Shown in pieces: positions 9,101 to 19,200 of a stretch of 64,000 nt of DNA; positions within the stretch are counted from its first letter, which is position 1, and each line of letters opens with the position of its first letter. The notes under the pieces were generated by a model. The model was not told the DNA's origin. It was given only the letters and a program-made list of their open reading frames with translations, and did no database searches. The translations under genes and the position numbers were made by a program. Location of the stretch: NCBI GenBank assembly GCA_017416805.1, contig JAFQBB010000032.1:1-64000 (forward strand), written 5' to 3'. Source of the stretch: Bacteroidaceae bacterium. Its GTDB lineage: Bacteria > Bacteroidota > Bacteroidia > Bacteroidales > Bacteroidaceae.

Positions 9101-12100
9101 CGCCCACACACGGTTGATACGTGCATACTCCTCATCGGTATCGTAGCATCCGGTAGTGGCATCGGGGTCAGAGAATATCTGTTTGCCCTGACGGAAATCA
9201 AATGTTGTACTCTCCCAATGTATCAGGTCGGTAGAACGCAACAGGTCCATACCGTAGTTGTTCCATTTGCCTGTGTTGGCCACACACATGTCGGTGGTGG
9301 CCATCAGATACTGGTTCTCCTTTTCTCCCCGCAGGATGAAGGCATCGCGTGTGCCACCTTCGATGCGGGCCAGTTCGGCGGTGTTGAAGATTTCACCACC
9401 GCCCAGCAGCACATGGAAGCGCTTGCCTTGGTCCTCCTTGGTGCCCAACGCATAGTTGGTAATCTCCTTGTTGGAGTTCATGAAGCAATAGAGGTATCCG
9501 TAGCGGTTATCATCGGGAGCCAAGGTGATGGGATAATCCACATTGGCCACCGAGCCATCGGCAAAGGTTACAGAGGCGGTCAGAGTTCCGACCTTCAGTG
9601 TCCCACCTTCAGGCAGAGTTTGTACTGACAATGTCTGTGAGTAGTTGTTGTTCTGAAGAGTTACATATCCCGGCATATCCTCCTTCAGCATCCATTGGAT
9701 AGCAATCCCTTCAGCCGTAGTACTGGGCAGAGGGGCTCTGTTGTGCAGGTAGTTCAGACGGCTCATGGTGTTGGCTATCTGCTTTTTGAAGTTTTCGACA
9801 TCAGCCGTTGTTGCTGGTTTTCCTGCTTGGTCGGATGTGGTGATGTCTGTCACCGACAAGCGCAAGATGTTCAGCGAATTGGCCGGTATGGTATAGGTGA
9901 TGGTATTACCTACAATACCTGTCAGTTGGGTAGCAGGTGAGGGGCATACCTTATTCGGATTGTCCACTGTGTTCTCATCTTCAGAGCTGGCGCTGGTCAT
10001 CAGAATCAGTTCGCCACTCTTCAGGGTTGCATTCTTCAGGTTGATAACGGCAGGAGCTTCCACATTGTTTGGGTTCACAATCTTCACGTAGAGCATACCC
10101 TCTTCGTCATCGATGTTGGAGGATACATACACCTTGCGCTGTACGGGCAGGGTGAACTCGTGCATCAGATTGTTGTCCATGTAACATTTTACGGATGCAC
10201 CGGCCACTTCAATCTTCAGGTGGTAGGTCTGTCCCGTCACTAAAGAACCACTACGGTTAGCCACTGTAGATTTACTGCCATTGGTACATACTTCCACACC
10301 ATGGGCGGTATTGGCCCAGCCTCCCAAGTTCCACCAGCAATAGTTGTTTGCATCCTGATAGTTGAAGGCAATGAGGAATCCTTCGGCGCCACTTGTCTTG
10401 GTGGCATCAACTTCCAATGTATAGTTTTCGCCTGCCTCCACCGAACAGAGGTATATCTGTCCCTCCATGCTGGTGCTTGTCTGGCTCAATACACCATTGC
10501 CCACACTCCAAGTTCCACCTGAATAGCTCCATACCTCTTTACCGGTTGAGAAATCATCCGTAAAGAGTATAGCACCATTGGCATCCGTCACTTTCACGTT
10601 GTCAAAAGTCGCTGCAGTTTTCCATGTACTCAGGCCAAATAGGCTTCCTTCCTTCCGCATTTCGTTGTTCATCTCTGTCCACTTCACATTCTGTTTACCC
10701 ACATTGTTTGGGAACAGTTGCTGGACATAATATGAAGGTGTACCAAAACTCTCACTACTATTGAAACGTATCATGTCGGGTTTCCAGTTCTGGTCGTTCT
10801 CATTCACGAAGATGGGGGCGTAGCTGTTCATCACGCACATGTCAGAGTTGTTCTCCATACCCAACATATAGACAGCTTCGCCCAAGGCGGCACGCAAATG
10901 TCCTGTCGTACCGAAGTCCTGTGTCACTGCGTACTCGCCGGCATAGACCTTAGGACGAGAACGGTCATAGGCGTCATACTTGCTATATTGGTTCACGAAC
11001 CACGCAGGAGAGCGGTAATAGTGTTCGTCCACCACATCCACAGGATATGAGTTGCGCCATGTAGGATTGTCTGTACTCCATGCTTCCACGTTACCAATAA
11101 TCACCATGTCAGGGTATTTGGCACGTATGGCCTGGTAGAACTGGTAGTAGCGCTCGGCATAGTGGTCGCTCTGGTCGCTGTTGTTGTCAAAGTTATAGTT
11201 ATAGTTTTCGTTTCCGATTTCTATCAGTTGCAGATTGAACGGTTCGGGATGTCCGTTGGCCGCACGTTTGGCTCCCCATGTAGTGGTCACGTCGCCATTG
11301 CAATACTCGATGGCATCCAGAGCTTCTTGGATATATTCGCCGATTTCTGTATAATCAACCATCCATCCGTGTCCCATACCCATGTTGACCACAAACAAAG
11401 GCTCAGCACCAAGGTCCTCGGTCAGCTGCAGCATCTCATGGAATCCCAATCCATCGCTGACGTTATAGTTCCAATTGTTATTCCGATGTCCGGGGCGTCT
11501 CTCTATCGGTCCGATGGTATTCTTCCACTCAAAGCGGTTGGTCTTTCCGTTTGCCCAATGTCCTTCCACATAACAACCACCGGGGAAACGGACAAATGCA
11601 GGATTCATCGCTTCCAGTTTTTCGGCCAAATCAATGCGGCATCCGTTTTCCCTGTTTTTGTAAGTTGGGGGAAAGAGGCTTACCACATCCAGACATATGT
11701 CTCCTGAAACAGACGATGTCAGCGAGAACCAGGCTTTTGCATCATTTCCCGTAGCCGTCAGTTCTGCTGTCACTTTCTTCCATTCACCATTCAGGGTGAC
11801 TGGTATTGCTGTCTGTCCCAACGATACACCTGCTTCTGTCTCCAATCGGGCCGTCAGTGTCCCGTTGTATCCGGCATCGCTTTTAGCCCAAAAGTTCAGT
11901 TTGTAGGTACGTCCATTTACAGCATTGATACCCCAAAAACCGTTGTTGCGCACACCATCGCCGGCAGAGAGAAATTTCAGGTTCAGCGCCAATGTCTGTG
12001 CCTCATTCATCATCCCCTTGGTGGTCAACGCCATAGTGGCTCCGCCTACTTTCTGCCAATTGTCGGGATTGGCGGCATTATCCTCGAAAGAACGGTTATG

Positions 12101-12286
12101 AATCAGTTCCGCATAAAGTCCGCCATCTCCCGCATGATTGATTTCCTCGAAGAAGATGCCATAGTGACGGTCGCCAATCGTAGCACCGCGTTTACCGGCA
12201 TCGATGTCCAACACTACTTGTGCATGAATAGCCAAACTTGCACAGGCTAAAAATACTAAAACTTGTAATCTTGTAAGAGCTTTCAT
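6122..12286 (-). CDS. Giant GH51-GH43 arabinofuranosidase with dockerin-like and T9SS modules
   Basis: 2054 residues. A signal peptide (ends IHAQ) is followed by a GH51 alpha-L-arabinofuranosidase: N-terminal carbohydrate-binding part, then barrel with EIGNE (acid/base Glu360) and YAGEY (nucleophile Glu451). An LTDDF/LamG-like jelly-roll (~560-730) is inserted before the GH51 C-terminal sandwich (~735-820). A GH43-type five-blade propeller follows (~925-1230; RDAFI, WAPQMIWD, VIDGDIV, VEGSS as likely catalytic sites), then a helical linker, a galactose-binding-like module, a ricin-like segment and a second galactose-binding-like module (~1320-1810). Two dockerin-like calcium repeats (GDVNGDD..., DMDADN..., ~1815-1875) and a C-terminal T9SS tail (HIYDLTGRLV...KGIYLI, ~1990-2054) end it. 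Predicted surface-exported arabinose-releasing enzyme for arabinoxylan or arabinan. Confidence 0.85.
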   Translation of the reverse strand: MKALTRLQVLVFLACASLAIHAQVVLDIDAGKRGATIGDRHYGIFFEEINHAGDGGLYAELIHNRSFEDNAANPDNWQKVGGATMALTTKGMMNEAQTLALNLKFLSAGDGVRNNGFWGINAVNGRTYKLNFWAKSDAGYNGTLTARLETEAGVSLGQTAIPVTLNGEWKKVTAELTATGNDAKAWFSLTSSVSGDICLDVVSLFPPTYKNRENGCRIDLAEKLEAMNPAFVRFPGGCYVEGHWANGKTNRFEWKNTIGPIERRPGHRNNNWNYNVSDGLGFHEMLQLTEDLGAEPLFVVNMGMGHGWMVDYTEIGEYIQEALDAIEYCNGDVTTTWGAKRAANGHPEPFNLQLIEIGNENYNYNFDNNSDQSDHYAERYYQFYQAIRAKYPDMVIIGNVEAWSTDNPTWRNSYPVDVVDEHYYRSPAWFVNQYSKYDAYDRSRPKVYAGEYAVTQDFGTTGHLRAALGEAVYMLGMENNSDMCVMNSYAPIFVNENDQNWKPDMIRFNSSESFGTPSYYVQQLFPNNVGKQNVKWTEMNNEMRKEGSLFGLSTWKTAATFDNVKVTDANGAILFTDDFSTGKEVWSYSGGTWSVGNGVLSQTSTSMEGQIYLCSVEAGENYTLEVDATKTSGAEGFLIAFNYQDANNYCWWNLGGWANTAHGVEVCTNGSKSTVANRSGSLVTGQTYHLKIEVAGASVKCYMDNNLMHEFTLPVQRKVYVSSNIDDEEGMLYVKIVNPNNVEAPAVINLKNATLKSGELILMTSASSEDENTVDNPNKVCPSPATQLTGIVGNTITYTIPANSLNILRLSVTDITTSDQAGKPATTADVENFKKQIANTMSRLNYLHNRAPLPSTTAEGIAIQWMLKEDMPGYVTLQNNNYSQTLSVQTLPEGGTLKVGTLTASVTFADGSVANVDYPITLAPDDNRYGYLYCFMNSNKEITNYALGTKEDQGKRFHVLLGGGEIFNTAELARIEGGTRDAFILRGEKENQYLMATTDMCVANTGKWNNYGMDLLRSTDLIHWESTTFDFRQGKQIFSDPDATTGCYDTDEEYARINRVWAPQMIWDKSKQAYLVYYSLLSTNEGDSYDKIYYSYADPDFKTLTQPRIFFDPGFSVIDGDIVYNPYDGLYHMYYKREAANGSDRGVYEATSPSLVGDVWTDITHVTNEGTAQVEGSSTIRRINEDVYNLYYMRYSEGYVYKVCETDHVGLNTTSSTAVQGDGAFQHGSFMTVTEAEYITLQTWSDITALLETCRQKAATSGTTLFDEAIRQAETALALTTVAELAVELPKAYQALLDADKAYQDEMFNKAEGVTDITDMITNPDFSEGSTGWEGTAFTAANGYVAEQWNKTFDNYQVLTDMPAGKYTLTCQGFYRYGTINNAANAYLDNTEQLHAELYMNEASTPFISIFSDTENYTLSPYNYPNSVGDAQNAFNVLGTYTGNKVEVILKEPGDLKIGMRKTVYVDSDWTIFDNFKLTYEPLKLEDGVYYLRNVATGLYLVGANNWGTRASLGEPELDVTVKMLSDGKYSIDTQVSNLEGGPNLHYLGSNGYIDSPVAEWSIVTKEEGRYALTLDGVNYLGYDGVNTVLSLNLTNPDAPEAQWEVVTREDLLATLTDATADNPIEATFMIQGADFNHNDLRRNAWINATKFGGDATNECAEVWNATINIYQEVADLPNGSYRLTAQGFYRLGGGEKNNADMAADDYATGSPTLHAVLYANDVETLLPSIMAEAKDGDLPDTENYYPTYLGYVPQSMTGASAFFNEGLYTTTLSPIEVTDGTLKIGIRKEVSSNLDWTIFDNFRLWYMGDETPSFIPGDVNGDDLILINDVVLTINYILGMEADNFIFSAADMDADNRILINDVVLVINALLEVDLANTLTARNIIRETFSTNETPDGFCMKLSNADDYVAMQYDVAIPEGASIDNISLTADSNHTLSFRKISEGVVRVVVTSLTNDAFASNSQFDVKVSTDKNANILLSNAYVATRDGSLVEVSDTEVLLTRGSANGIPTMDADVVPAHIYDLTGRLVKRNATSTEGLQKGIYLINKKKITIK

Positions 12287-12313
12287 AATGTTTTATTTTT
12301 TAAGGTTTATATT

Positions 12314-12904
12314 CTAACTTATTGAAACCGTCAATAGAATGTCGGCTAATTGTATGGTGGAACCATGTTGTAGGACGCAAGGAACGTTAGGCTTCAAGGG
12401 AACATGGTTGTATTTGCTTCCATTGGATGAATTCAAATCTGTAAATGTCCACTTTTTCGATTGGTCATCAAATTGGATTTTTCCGTGTGTGCCTGAAATA
12501 TATGGGAAGTGGGCAAGTATGTTGCTATAGATTCCTTGCCTACGGCCAATAATGGCATTATCCTTTCCTTCTATGACAAGATTCAACATGTTGTTTGATA
12601 AGACCAAATGTCTTCCTTCACCTTCAGGGGCAGATTGGGGTAAAATCAGAGGCGTAACAGCTTCTTCCTCTGAAGCGGGAAATGTTGCATTATTGGATTT
12701 GTAGCTTATGTTGCCGCTTCCTTTATTGTTTTCTTCTTCGGTCTTGAAGAAAATGGAACTTGCTATCATTATTCCTCCGCATGAAGTACATCGATTCCCT
12801 TTGCCAGGTTTGTGACATGTCTGGCAATAACTGATTTCCTGTCCGCATTGGTCGCAGTAGTACGAATCGTTATCTATTTCATTTTTGCATTTAGGACAAA
12901 GCAT
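12314..12904 (-). CDS. Zinc-ribbon FHA-domain protein
   Basis: 196 residues. N-terminus carries zinc-ribbon pairs (CPKC..., YCDQC, YCQTC...CTSC, residues 3-40), then a Ser/Glu-rich linker, then a forkhead-associated fold (~105-195) with the phosphothreonine-binding pattern IIGRRQG, YISGTHGKI and LNSSNGSKYN. FHA domains bind phosphothreonine, so it is the likely reader of the kinase encoded two genes upstream. Last gene of a four-gene leftward operon (19-bp gap after the AAA+ gene); 28 bp separate it from the GH51/GH43 gene, which probably has its own promoter. Cytoplasmic: no signal peptide. Confidence 0.9.
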   Translation of the reverse strand: MLCPKCKNEIDNDSYYCDQCGQEISYCQTCHKPGKGNRCTSCGGIMIASSIFFKTEEENNKGSGNISYKSNNATFPASEEEAVTPLILPQSAPEGEGRHLVLSNNMLNLVIEGKDNAIIGRRQGIYSNILAHFPYISGTHGKIQFDDQSKKWTFTDLNSSNGSKYNHVPLKPNVPCVLQHGSTIQLADILLTVSIS

Positions 12905-12923
12905 ACTTGGATTCTTTTTAATG

Positions 12924-15900
12924 TTAATCTGTAGGATTGAGATCTTGTGGCTCTATTACCTGATAATCTCGTTTGTCTAATCGGTCAGTTGGAATAGATG
13001 CCACACGCATAGACAATTTGCTGATGGTCTTGTCGAACAAGTGTTCTATCTCATGGGCATTTCCAAAATTTCTATCTTTCTTCAGGCATAGTTCATGAAT
13101 TAAATCTTTCAATACCACTTCGGCAGATTCAGAAAGTATATATTGTTTTCTCTTCACTAATGATTTGAATATATCAACAAGCTCGGATTCGGTATAGTCA
13201 TCAATATTGAATTGGTGGGTAAAACGACTTTCCAAACCTGACGTATTCTTTATGAATTTATCCATTTCCTTGCGATATCCTGCTGCGATAACTACAAATT
13301 TGCCCTTGTCGTCTTCCATTCGTTTCATCAAAGTCTCTACGGCCTCTTTACCATATTTGTCTTCGTTTCCACCAGCATTGTCGTATAAAGTATAGGCTTC
13401 ATCGATAAAAAGAACTCCTCCCATAGCTTGGTCGCAAAGAGAATTTACCAATCCTGGGGTTTCTCCCATGTATTTGCCAATCATCTGACCTCGGTTTGTC
13501 TCGATAATTTTATTGGTGGGGAGCAGGCCGATAGCTTTGAATACTTCAGCCATTTTTCGGGCAATTGAAGTTTTTCCTGTTCCAGGATTTCCCGTGAGAA
13601 TGATATTTAAAGCCATAGGTTCTGCACCAGCGATTCCCAATTGATGTCGTTGTTTGACGAAAATAACTTGTACGGCAAGTCTTCGGATGGCTTCTTTAAT
13701 GGAATTCATTCCAATAAACTCGTCTAATTCAGAGATAACTTCGTCCAAAGTCTTGTTATGCGTGTTTTCTTCTCCTGTAATATCTTCAGCCGTGAGCTTG
13801 AACAAATCATTATTTGTGGTTTGTCCTTCTTCATTTGTGGCAATATCACTAAGTCTTTTGCTTTGATTGGATACAGCTTGTTCAAAAAGAGTTCGAATCT
13901 CACGTGCATTTCCAAAGCCAGGACCGCGCATGGCATACATGTTTTCTGTACATACTTGAAGAGCGCGCATGGCCGATTCGTCCATTACCAGATTCTTTTT
14001 CTGGACCATATTGATGAAGATTTCTGTCAATTCGGTTGGACTATAATCCTCAAAATGTATTTTCTTGGTAAATCTGGATTTTAGACCTGGATTTGAATGG
14101 ATGAAGTCGTGCATTTCTTTCGTATAACCGGCAACGATACATATAAAATTTCCTCGGTCATCTTCCAAACGCTTTAATAATGTATCGAGGGCTTCTTTGC
14201 CGAAAGTGTCCCCTTCGCCTGTATAGAGCGTGTATGCTTCATCAATAAATAGCACTCCTCCTAAGGCTTTGTCTATCAGTTGATTCGTTTTAATGGCAGT
14301 TTGTCCGGTATATCCGGCTACCAATTTACTACGGTCTGCTTCTATCAATCCTCCGCGGGTTGCAATGCCTAAAGCCTTGAATACATCTGCCATGATTCGG
14401 GCTACGGTCGTTTTTCCTGTTCCTGGATTACCGGTAAAGACATAATGACCAGCCAAGGATGTAGCTTGTTCTCCTCGTCTGATTTGCATATTGATACGTG
14501 AGACGATAGTTCTTACTTCCTCTTTCACATTCTCTAATCCGATTAGAGCATCTAATCCCTTCAGACAATCTTCATAGTTGATGGTTTCCGGCTTCTCATA
14601 TGGGATATCTTCAGCCTCAAAGGTCTGTAGGATTTCGTTTGTTTGCAAATCAAGAGGTAACCGATTAATACGCTCCGAATGGCGTGTACACATTTTCTCG
14701 AACAATAAACGCATTTCTCGAGCATTGGCGAATGTGTTGTTGCGGCAAGCGTGAATTTGTTCAATAAGCAAACGTGCAGTTTTTGACGCCTCAGGGCTTA
14801 ATTTATAATTTTGTTTATGAGCAAAGACTTGTAGGATTTGATACAATTCTTCGGGATTATAATCATTGATATGCAGAAAACGGTTGAATCGGCTACGCAT
14901 ACCAGGATTAACGTTGAGTAGATTTTCCATTTCGTTCTTATATCCTGCTGCAATTACGACAAAGCGCCCCCGATCATCCTCCATGCGCTTCATGAGTTTT
15001 TCTAAAGCTTGCGTGCCTCGTTTGTCTTTTTCTCCATTTTCATTCGTTGGGGCTAAAGTGTAGGCTTCATCTATGAACAGGATGCCCCCCATCGCTTTAT
15101 CACACAATTGGTCCACAAGTTTTGGGGTTTCACCTATGTATTGGCTGACCATCCGACTTCTATCAACCTCTTCAACATGGTCGCTGGGCAAGAAACCTAT
15201 GGATTCGAATATTTCTCCCATTTTGCGTGCAATGGAGGTTTTTCCTGTTCCTGGATTTCCTGTAAGGACAATGTGTAATGCAAGGTTTTCTCCGGTACCA
15301 ATCCCTCGTTCTTTGCGTTGTACACTCGCTTGTACCTCCCATGCTATTTCCCGAATGGTCTTTTTCACATCCTCCATTCCAATGAAATCGTCCAATTCCT
15401 TGAGGATATCTTCCAATGTCCGTATTTTGGGGACATATCCTGGGATATCTTCGGTTTCAATAGCATTTGTTTTTCTTGCAGGATTCGATATGTATGCAGT
15501 AAAGATGTCTTCAGCCTTTTTTTGGGCATGACGAGCTCCTTCGAATGCTTCGTCTTTATTCTTTAATTCATATTTGATTTGGCGCATGAGTGTTTCTTTA
15601 GCTGAAGAGGATATCTTTTCTATAGAATAACGCTCATATAAAGTCCGGCGTGTCAGTTCATAGATTTCCTCCACACCCATGGTCGGTAATCGGAAGATAT
15701 ATTTGAACCGGCTTCGTACTGAGGGATTGTTTTCCAAAAACTCTTCTAATCCATGCGGAAGACCTGCAAGAATAACGATAGGATCGTTGTCCCACTTGTC
15801 CATTTGGGTAAAGAGTTTGTCTAATGGGTTTACATTTTTTGAATAACTGTCTGGTAATAATTTCTGTACGTTGTCGAAAAATAGGATTCCTCCTTTTGCT

Positions 15901-16265
15901 TCTTTGATGTTGCTATCCCAATGTTCAACAAATTGTCCGAAATCAACAGCATCAACAATCGTTAACTTTGATTTCTCAAGAATGCCTTGCTCTTTTAAGT
16001 ATTCATGAAGAATTTGTGGGATGGTTGTTTTCCCTGTTCCTGTATCTCCTATTATAATGGAGTTGATGTTCAATCTTATTTGTTTTGTATGCGAAATGTT
16101 TCGGAGCTGGATAAAAGTACGGACTATATTCCTGAACTCAGTCTTTATACTTTCCATTCCTACAAGTTTCCCTAAAGGATCATTATTCTGTGGAATAGCT
16201 TTTCCGCACCATTTGCAATAACGGGCGATGGGACGGTTCTCTTTATGACATTGTATGCAAATCAT
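12924..16265 (-). CDS. Four-module AAA+ ATPase, CbbX/SpoVK/EccA type, with zinc ribbon
   Basis: 1113 residues. N-terminal half-ribbon (CIQCHKE...YCKWC, 3-20), then four AAA+ modules of the CbbX/SpoVK/EccA class, Walker A at residues 73 (GDTGTGKT), 336, 612 and 892 (GNPGTGKT). Modules 2-4 have FIDEAYTL Walker B and conserved SRF sensor/arginine segments; module 1 has ILFFDNVQ, with Asn in place of the catalytic Glu, so it may bind but not hydrolyse ATP. Family members remodel proteins (rubisco activase CbbX, type VII EccA). ATG overlaps the kinase stop (ATGA), so translation is coupled. Four such modules in one chain is uncommon. Substrate is unknown; kinase and FHA partners suggest phosphorylation-gated remodelling. 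Confidence 0.9.
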   Translation of the reverse strand: MICIQCHKENRPIARYCKWCGKAIPQNNDPLGKLVGMESIKTEFRNIVRTFIQLRNISHTKQIRLNINSIIIGDTGTGKTTIPQILHEYLKEQGILEKSKLTIVDAVDFGQFVEHWDSNIKEAKGGILFFDNVQKLLPDSYSKNVNPLDKLFTQMDKWDNDPIVILAGLPHGLEEFLENNPSVRSRFKYIFRLPTMGVEEIYELTRRTLYERYSIEKISSSAKETLMRQIKYELKNKDEAFEGARHAQKKAEDIFTAYISNPARKTNAIETEDIPGYVPKIRTLEDILKELDDFIGMEDVKKTIREIAWEVQASVQRKERGIGTGENLALHIVLTGNPGTGKTSIARKMGEIFESIGFLPSDHVEEVDRSRMVSQYIGETPKLVDQLCDKAMGGILFIDEAYTLAPTNENGEKDKRGTQALEKLMKRMEDDRGRFVVIAAGYKNEMENLLNVNPGMRSRFNRFLHINDYNPEELYQILQVFAHKQNYKLSPEASKTARLLIEQIHACRNNTFANAREMRLLFEKMCTRHSERINRLPLDLQTNEILQTFEAEDIPYEKPETINYEDCLKGLDALIGLENVKEEVRTIVSRINMQIRRGEQATSLAGHYVFTGNPGTGKTTVARIMADVFKALGIATRGGLIEADRSKLVAGYTGQTAIKTNQLIDKALGGVLFIDEAYTLYTGEGDTFGKEALDTLLKRLEDDRGNFICIVAGYTKEMHDFIHSNPGLKSRFTKKIHFEDYSPTELTEIFINMVQKKNLVMDESAMRALQVCTENMYAMRGPGFGNAREIRTLFEQAVSNQSKRLSDIATNEEGQTTNNDLFKLTAEDITGEENTHNKTLDEVISELDEFIGMNSIKEAIRRLAVQVIFVKQRHQLGIAGAEPMALNIILTGNPGTGKTSIARKMAEVFKAIGLLPTNKIIETNRGQMIGKYMGETPGLVNSLCDQAMGGVLFIDEAYTLYDNAGGNEDKYGKEAVETLMKRMEDDKGKFVVIAAGYRKEMDKFIKNTSGLESRFTHQFNIDDYTESELVDIFKSLVKRKQYILSESAEVVLKDLIHELCLKKDRNFGNAHEIEHLFDKTISKLSMRVASIPTDRLDKRDYQVIEPQDLNPTD

Positions 16266-19200
16266 AGTTGGATGTCCGATGTGTTAAACAGATTGATAAA
16301 CTTGTTGATATAATCTTGTGACTCTCCTATATCAGGAAGTTCAAAGGCCAATAAAGCGGGATGGAACGCAACAAATAAAACAATTAAAGTCCATGTGAAT
16401 AGTATCCATATCAGGTAATGGACCAAATATTCAATTCGTGCAGCCTTCATTATACCGGTTGCATCCTCCAATGCTTTATGGTTGGAACCTTTGAATTGAT
16501 TTGATTTTTGTCTGAATGTATAATATAGTGCATCTATTAATGTGGCATTTGTATCTTCATGAAACAGTTTCTTCAATTCTTTGTATTTATGGATGGATTT
16601 TCTTTTTCCAAAGAATACAGCAAGAGTTGTGCATATTCCTATCATAACAATTGAGGCAATGACTAAACTGCTTGTTTCTTCAGCCCCTATTTGTCCGAAA
16701 AGGAAAACTGGGAAAATACCGCTTATGAATCCTCCAATACCCCCCCAAATGAAATTTGCTAAAAAACCGTTTCCATGAAAATAACTCCATGATGCGGTCA
16801 ATGTTATGCCTGTTAATCCTGTGGGAATACCAATAAGAATTGGAACATATTGTAGGAAGGATGTAGGATTAGGATACTGAAAGTAAACAATCAGCATACA
16901 CAAAATAAGAACTGATGCAAAGAAAATGAAAGAAAGTCTTTTTTCCTGTGAATGGATGGAATTGCTTGTCAGTCGAGCGGTATTCAACTTGTTCTGTTCT
17001 GCTTCACATGCATGTTTGAACCGCTTGAAATGAGGATCATTAGAGTCAGATTTCCCAATCTCTGTCAGATAATTTCCAAGTGCCTGTTCGTAACTGAATT
17101 TATTCTCGAATGTTTCGTTTGGATTTTCGTGGAAGAAAATGGTTAACCATTGTTTCATACTTCCTCCCCTTATTTCCGCCCTTTTTGTTTTGGAATCAAG
17201 TTCTTGGTATTGTTCTAACGTTGTAATTAATCTGCCATTGGTACGTAAATAATATTCAGGCTTTCCACCTAATGCTTTACAGAAGCGGTAAGCTGCTATC
17301 TTTTCGTCGTATATTCCATAACGTGAGGATTGCTCAAACTCTTGTAAAGAGAAAATTTGTTTATGCAACATGATGACATCTTGCCATCCATGAATTTGTG
17401 CATAATAAACCAGTCGGCTTTCCTTTTTTATGTATTCTTCCAATGCTTTCCCAAAAGATTTTTTGTCCAGATTCTGAGCTTTCATCAACTGCTCGGACAT
17501 AATGGCAGCTATCTGATGACGTTCTGTTGCATTATGCAGGTCAAACCCGACATTCCTGTCCAATAGGTATAGAATCCGATAAGCTTCTGACCGGGAATAA
17601 GGTAAATGCTGGTCATAAACTTCTTTCAGTGTAATGTATCTTAGTGGGTCAGATTTGTAGTATAGCCATGAAAGCAAACGTCCGTCAGTCAATGATATCC
17701 ATTCATCTTCTTTGCAGTCTCTTTCTGCAAAAGATTGAATGATTTCGTCTATTGTTTGCGATGGTTTGTCTGTAAGGAAGGGAATGGTGTTGTCTATTTC
17801 AAAGATGAATCTCCAAATTGCTATTTCCGGTTTGTTTGTCTTGAAATGGTCTTTAAGTCTGTTTACCTCTAATTCGGTTGTCATTTCCAAATAGACGTAT
17901 AGTGGATGGTTCTCATCCTGAAGCATTATTTTATAGTCCTCTATATTGGCCAATATGTCCATGACTATTTCATGGACATTGTTGCATGTATGCCCCTTTC
18001 CGGCATGGTAAGGAAGTTTTTTGTCGAGAGTGTATAATGCAGCCTGAAAACCGATTTCAGGTGTTAAAGGATAGCGTTTGTCCACGATGTCGTCCAGTTC
18101 TACTGCTAATTTCTGGTTCCCACATTCTTCTAACCAAACAGAAATGACCTTGCTGTATAGGTATTTGATTCCTAAATGTTTGCGTACGGCCAGTAGGGCC
18201 GCTAATTCTTGAGCATCGTTCGCGATGATATTCTTCTCAGAATCTACAATGAAAGGCTTATAGCGCAGGTAGATGGAGGCTTCGTCAACATCTACAGCTT
18301 CTCCTGCGTACCAACGTTCCACTTCGTAGTATCCCCATCGTTTGTCTGGGTTGACCACGGTGAGTCCTCTGACAAGATTCCGTACATCTTCAGGCAATTT
18401 GTCCAGATTAGGCAATCTGCCTTCGTTCTTCATGCGCATCATGGCTCGTTCGTTTCCGGCAAAAGGACTTGAGCCGAGCCATAAGAAGAAGAGAACGATG
18501 CCTAATGAATAATAGTCTGCAGCAGGTGTCAGTTCTACCTCTCCGTCAATGACGTTATCATACATTTCCGGGGCAGCATAAAGGGGGGTGCGTGCTTGTG
18601 TCGTTTTGTGTATGATTTCCTTATCGTCTATCAGGGTTGATATTCCGAAGTCTGTAAGTACGGGAGGGTTGGTCATTGCTTTGTCCCGGAAAATAAAGTT
18701 TCCCAACTTTACGTCTTTATGGATGAGATTGCAATTGTGGCAATATTCGAGAGCTGCTGCTGTTGCAAGAGCTATTTTCTTGAATTGTTCTTTATTTTGT
18801 CCTAATTTGTAATCGGCCAATGAGATACCTTCAAGCCATTCCATCAGTTCGTATTCCCGTTTGGCACCTTCGACAAAGGTTTCCCCATAATCATATAGGC
18901 GGACTATCATCTCGAAATCCATATTCCACACAACTTGCAGGACATCTTTTTCAGGTATGTATCCGGGGTAGTATAGTTTGAGGACATAATTTTTGCTTTC
19001 CCGTTGTACAAGGATTACTTGTGCTTCGCCTGATGATTGTGACAAGATTCTGACTTTATGGTAGATTTCACCTGCCAAAACAAAAATGTCACCATGAACC
19101 GGGAGCTCTTTTACCGGTAGTCCTTTTGTCTTGGAATTGCGGGATGTCCGGCCGTTTGGGGATTTGGGCGTGACAGATGTGTTCAGTCGCATTGTCACCT

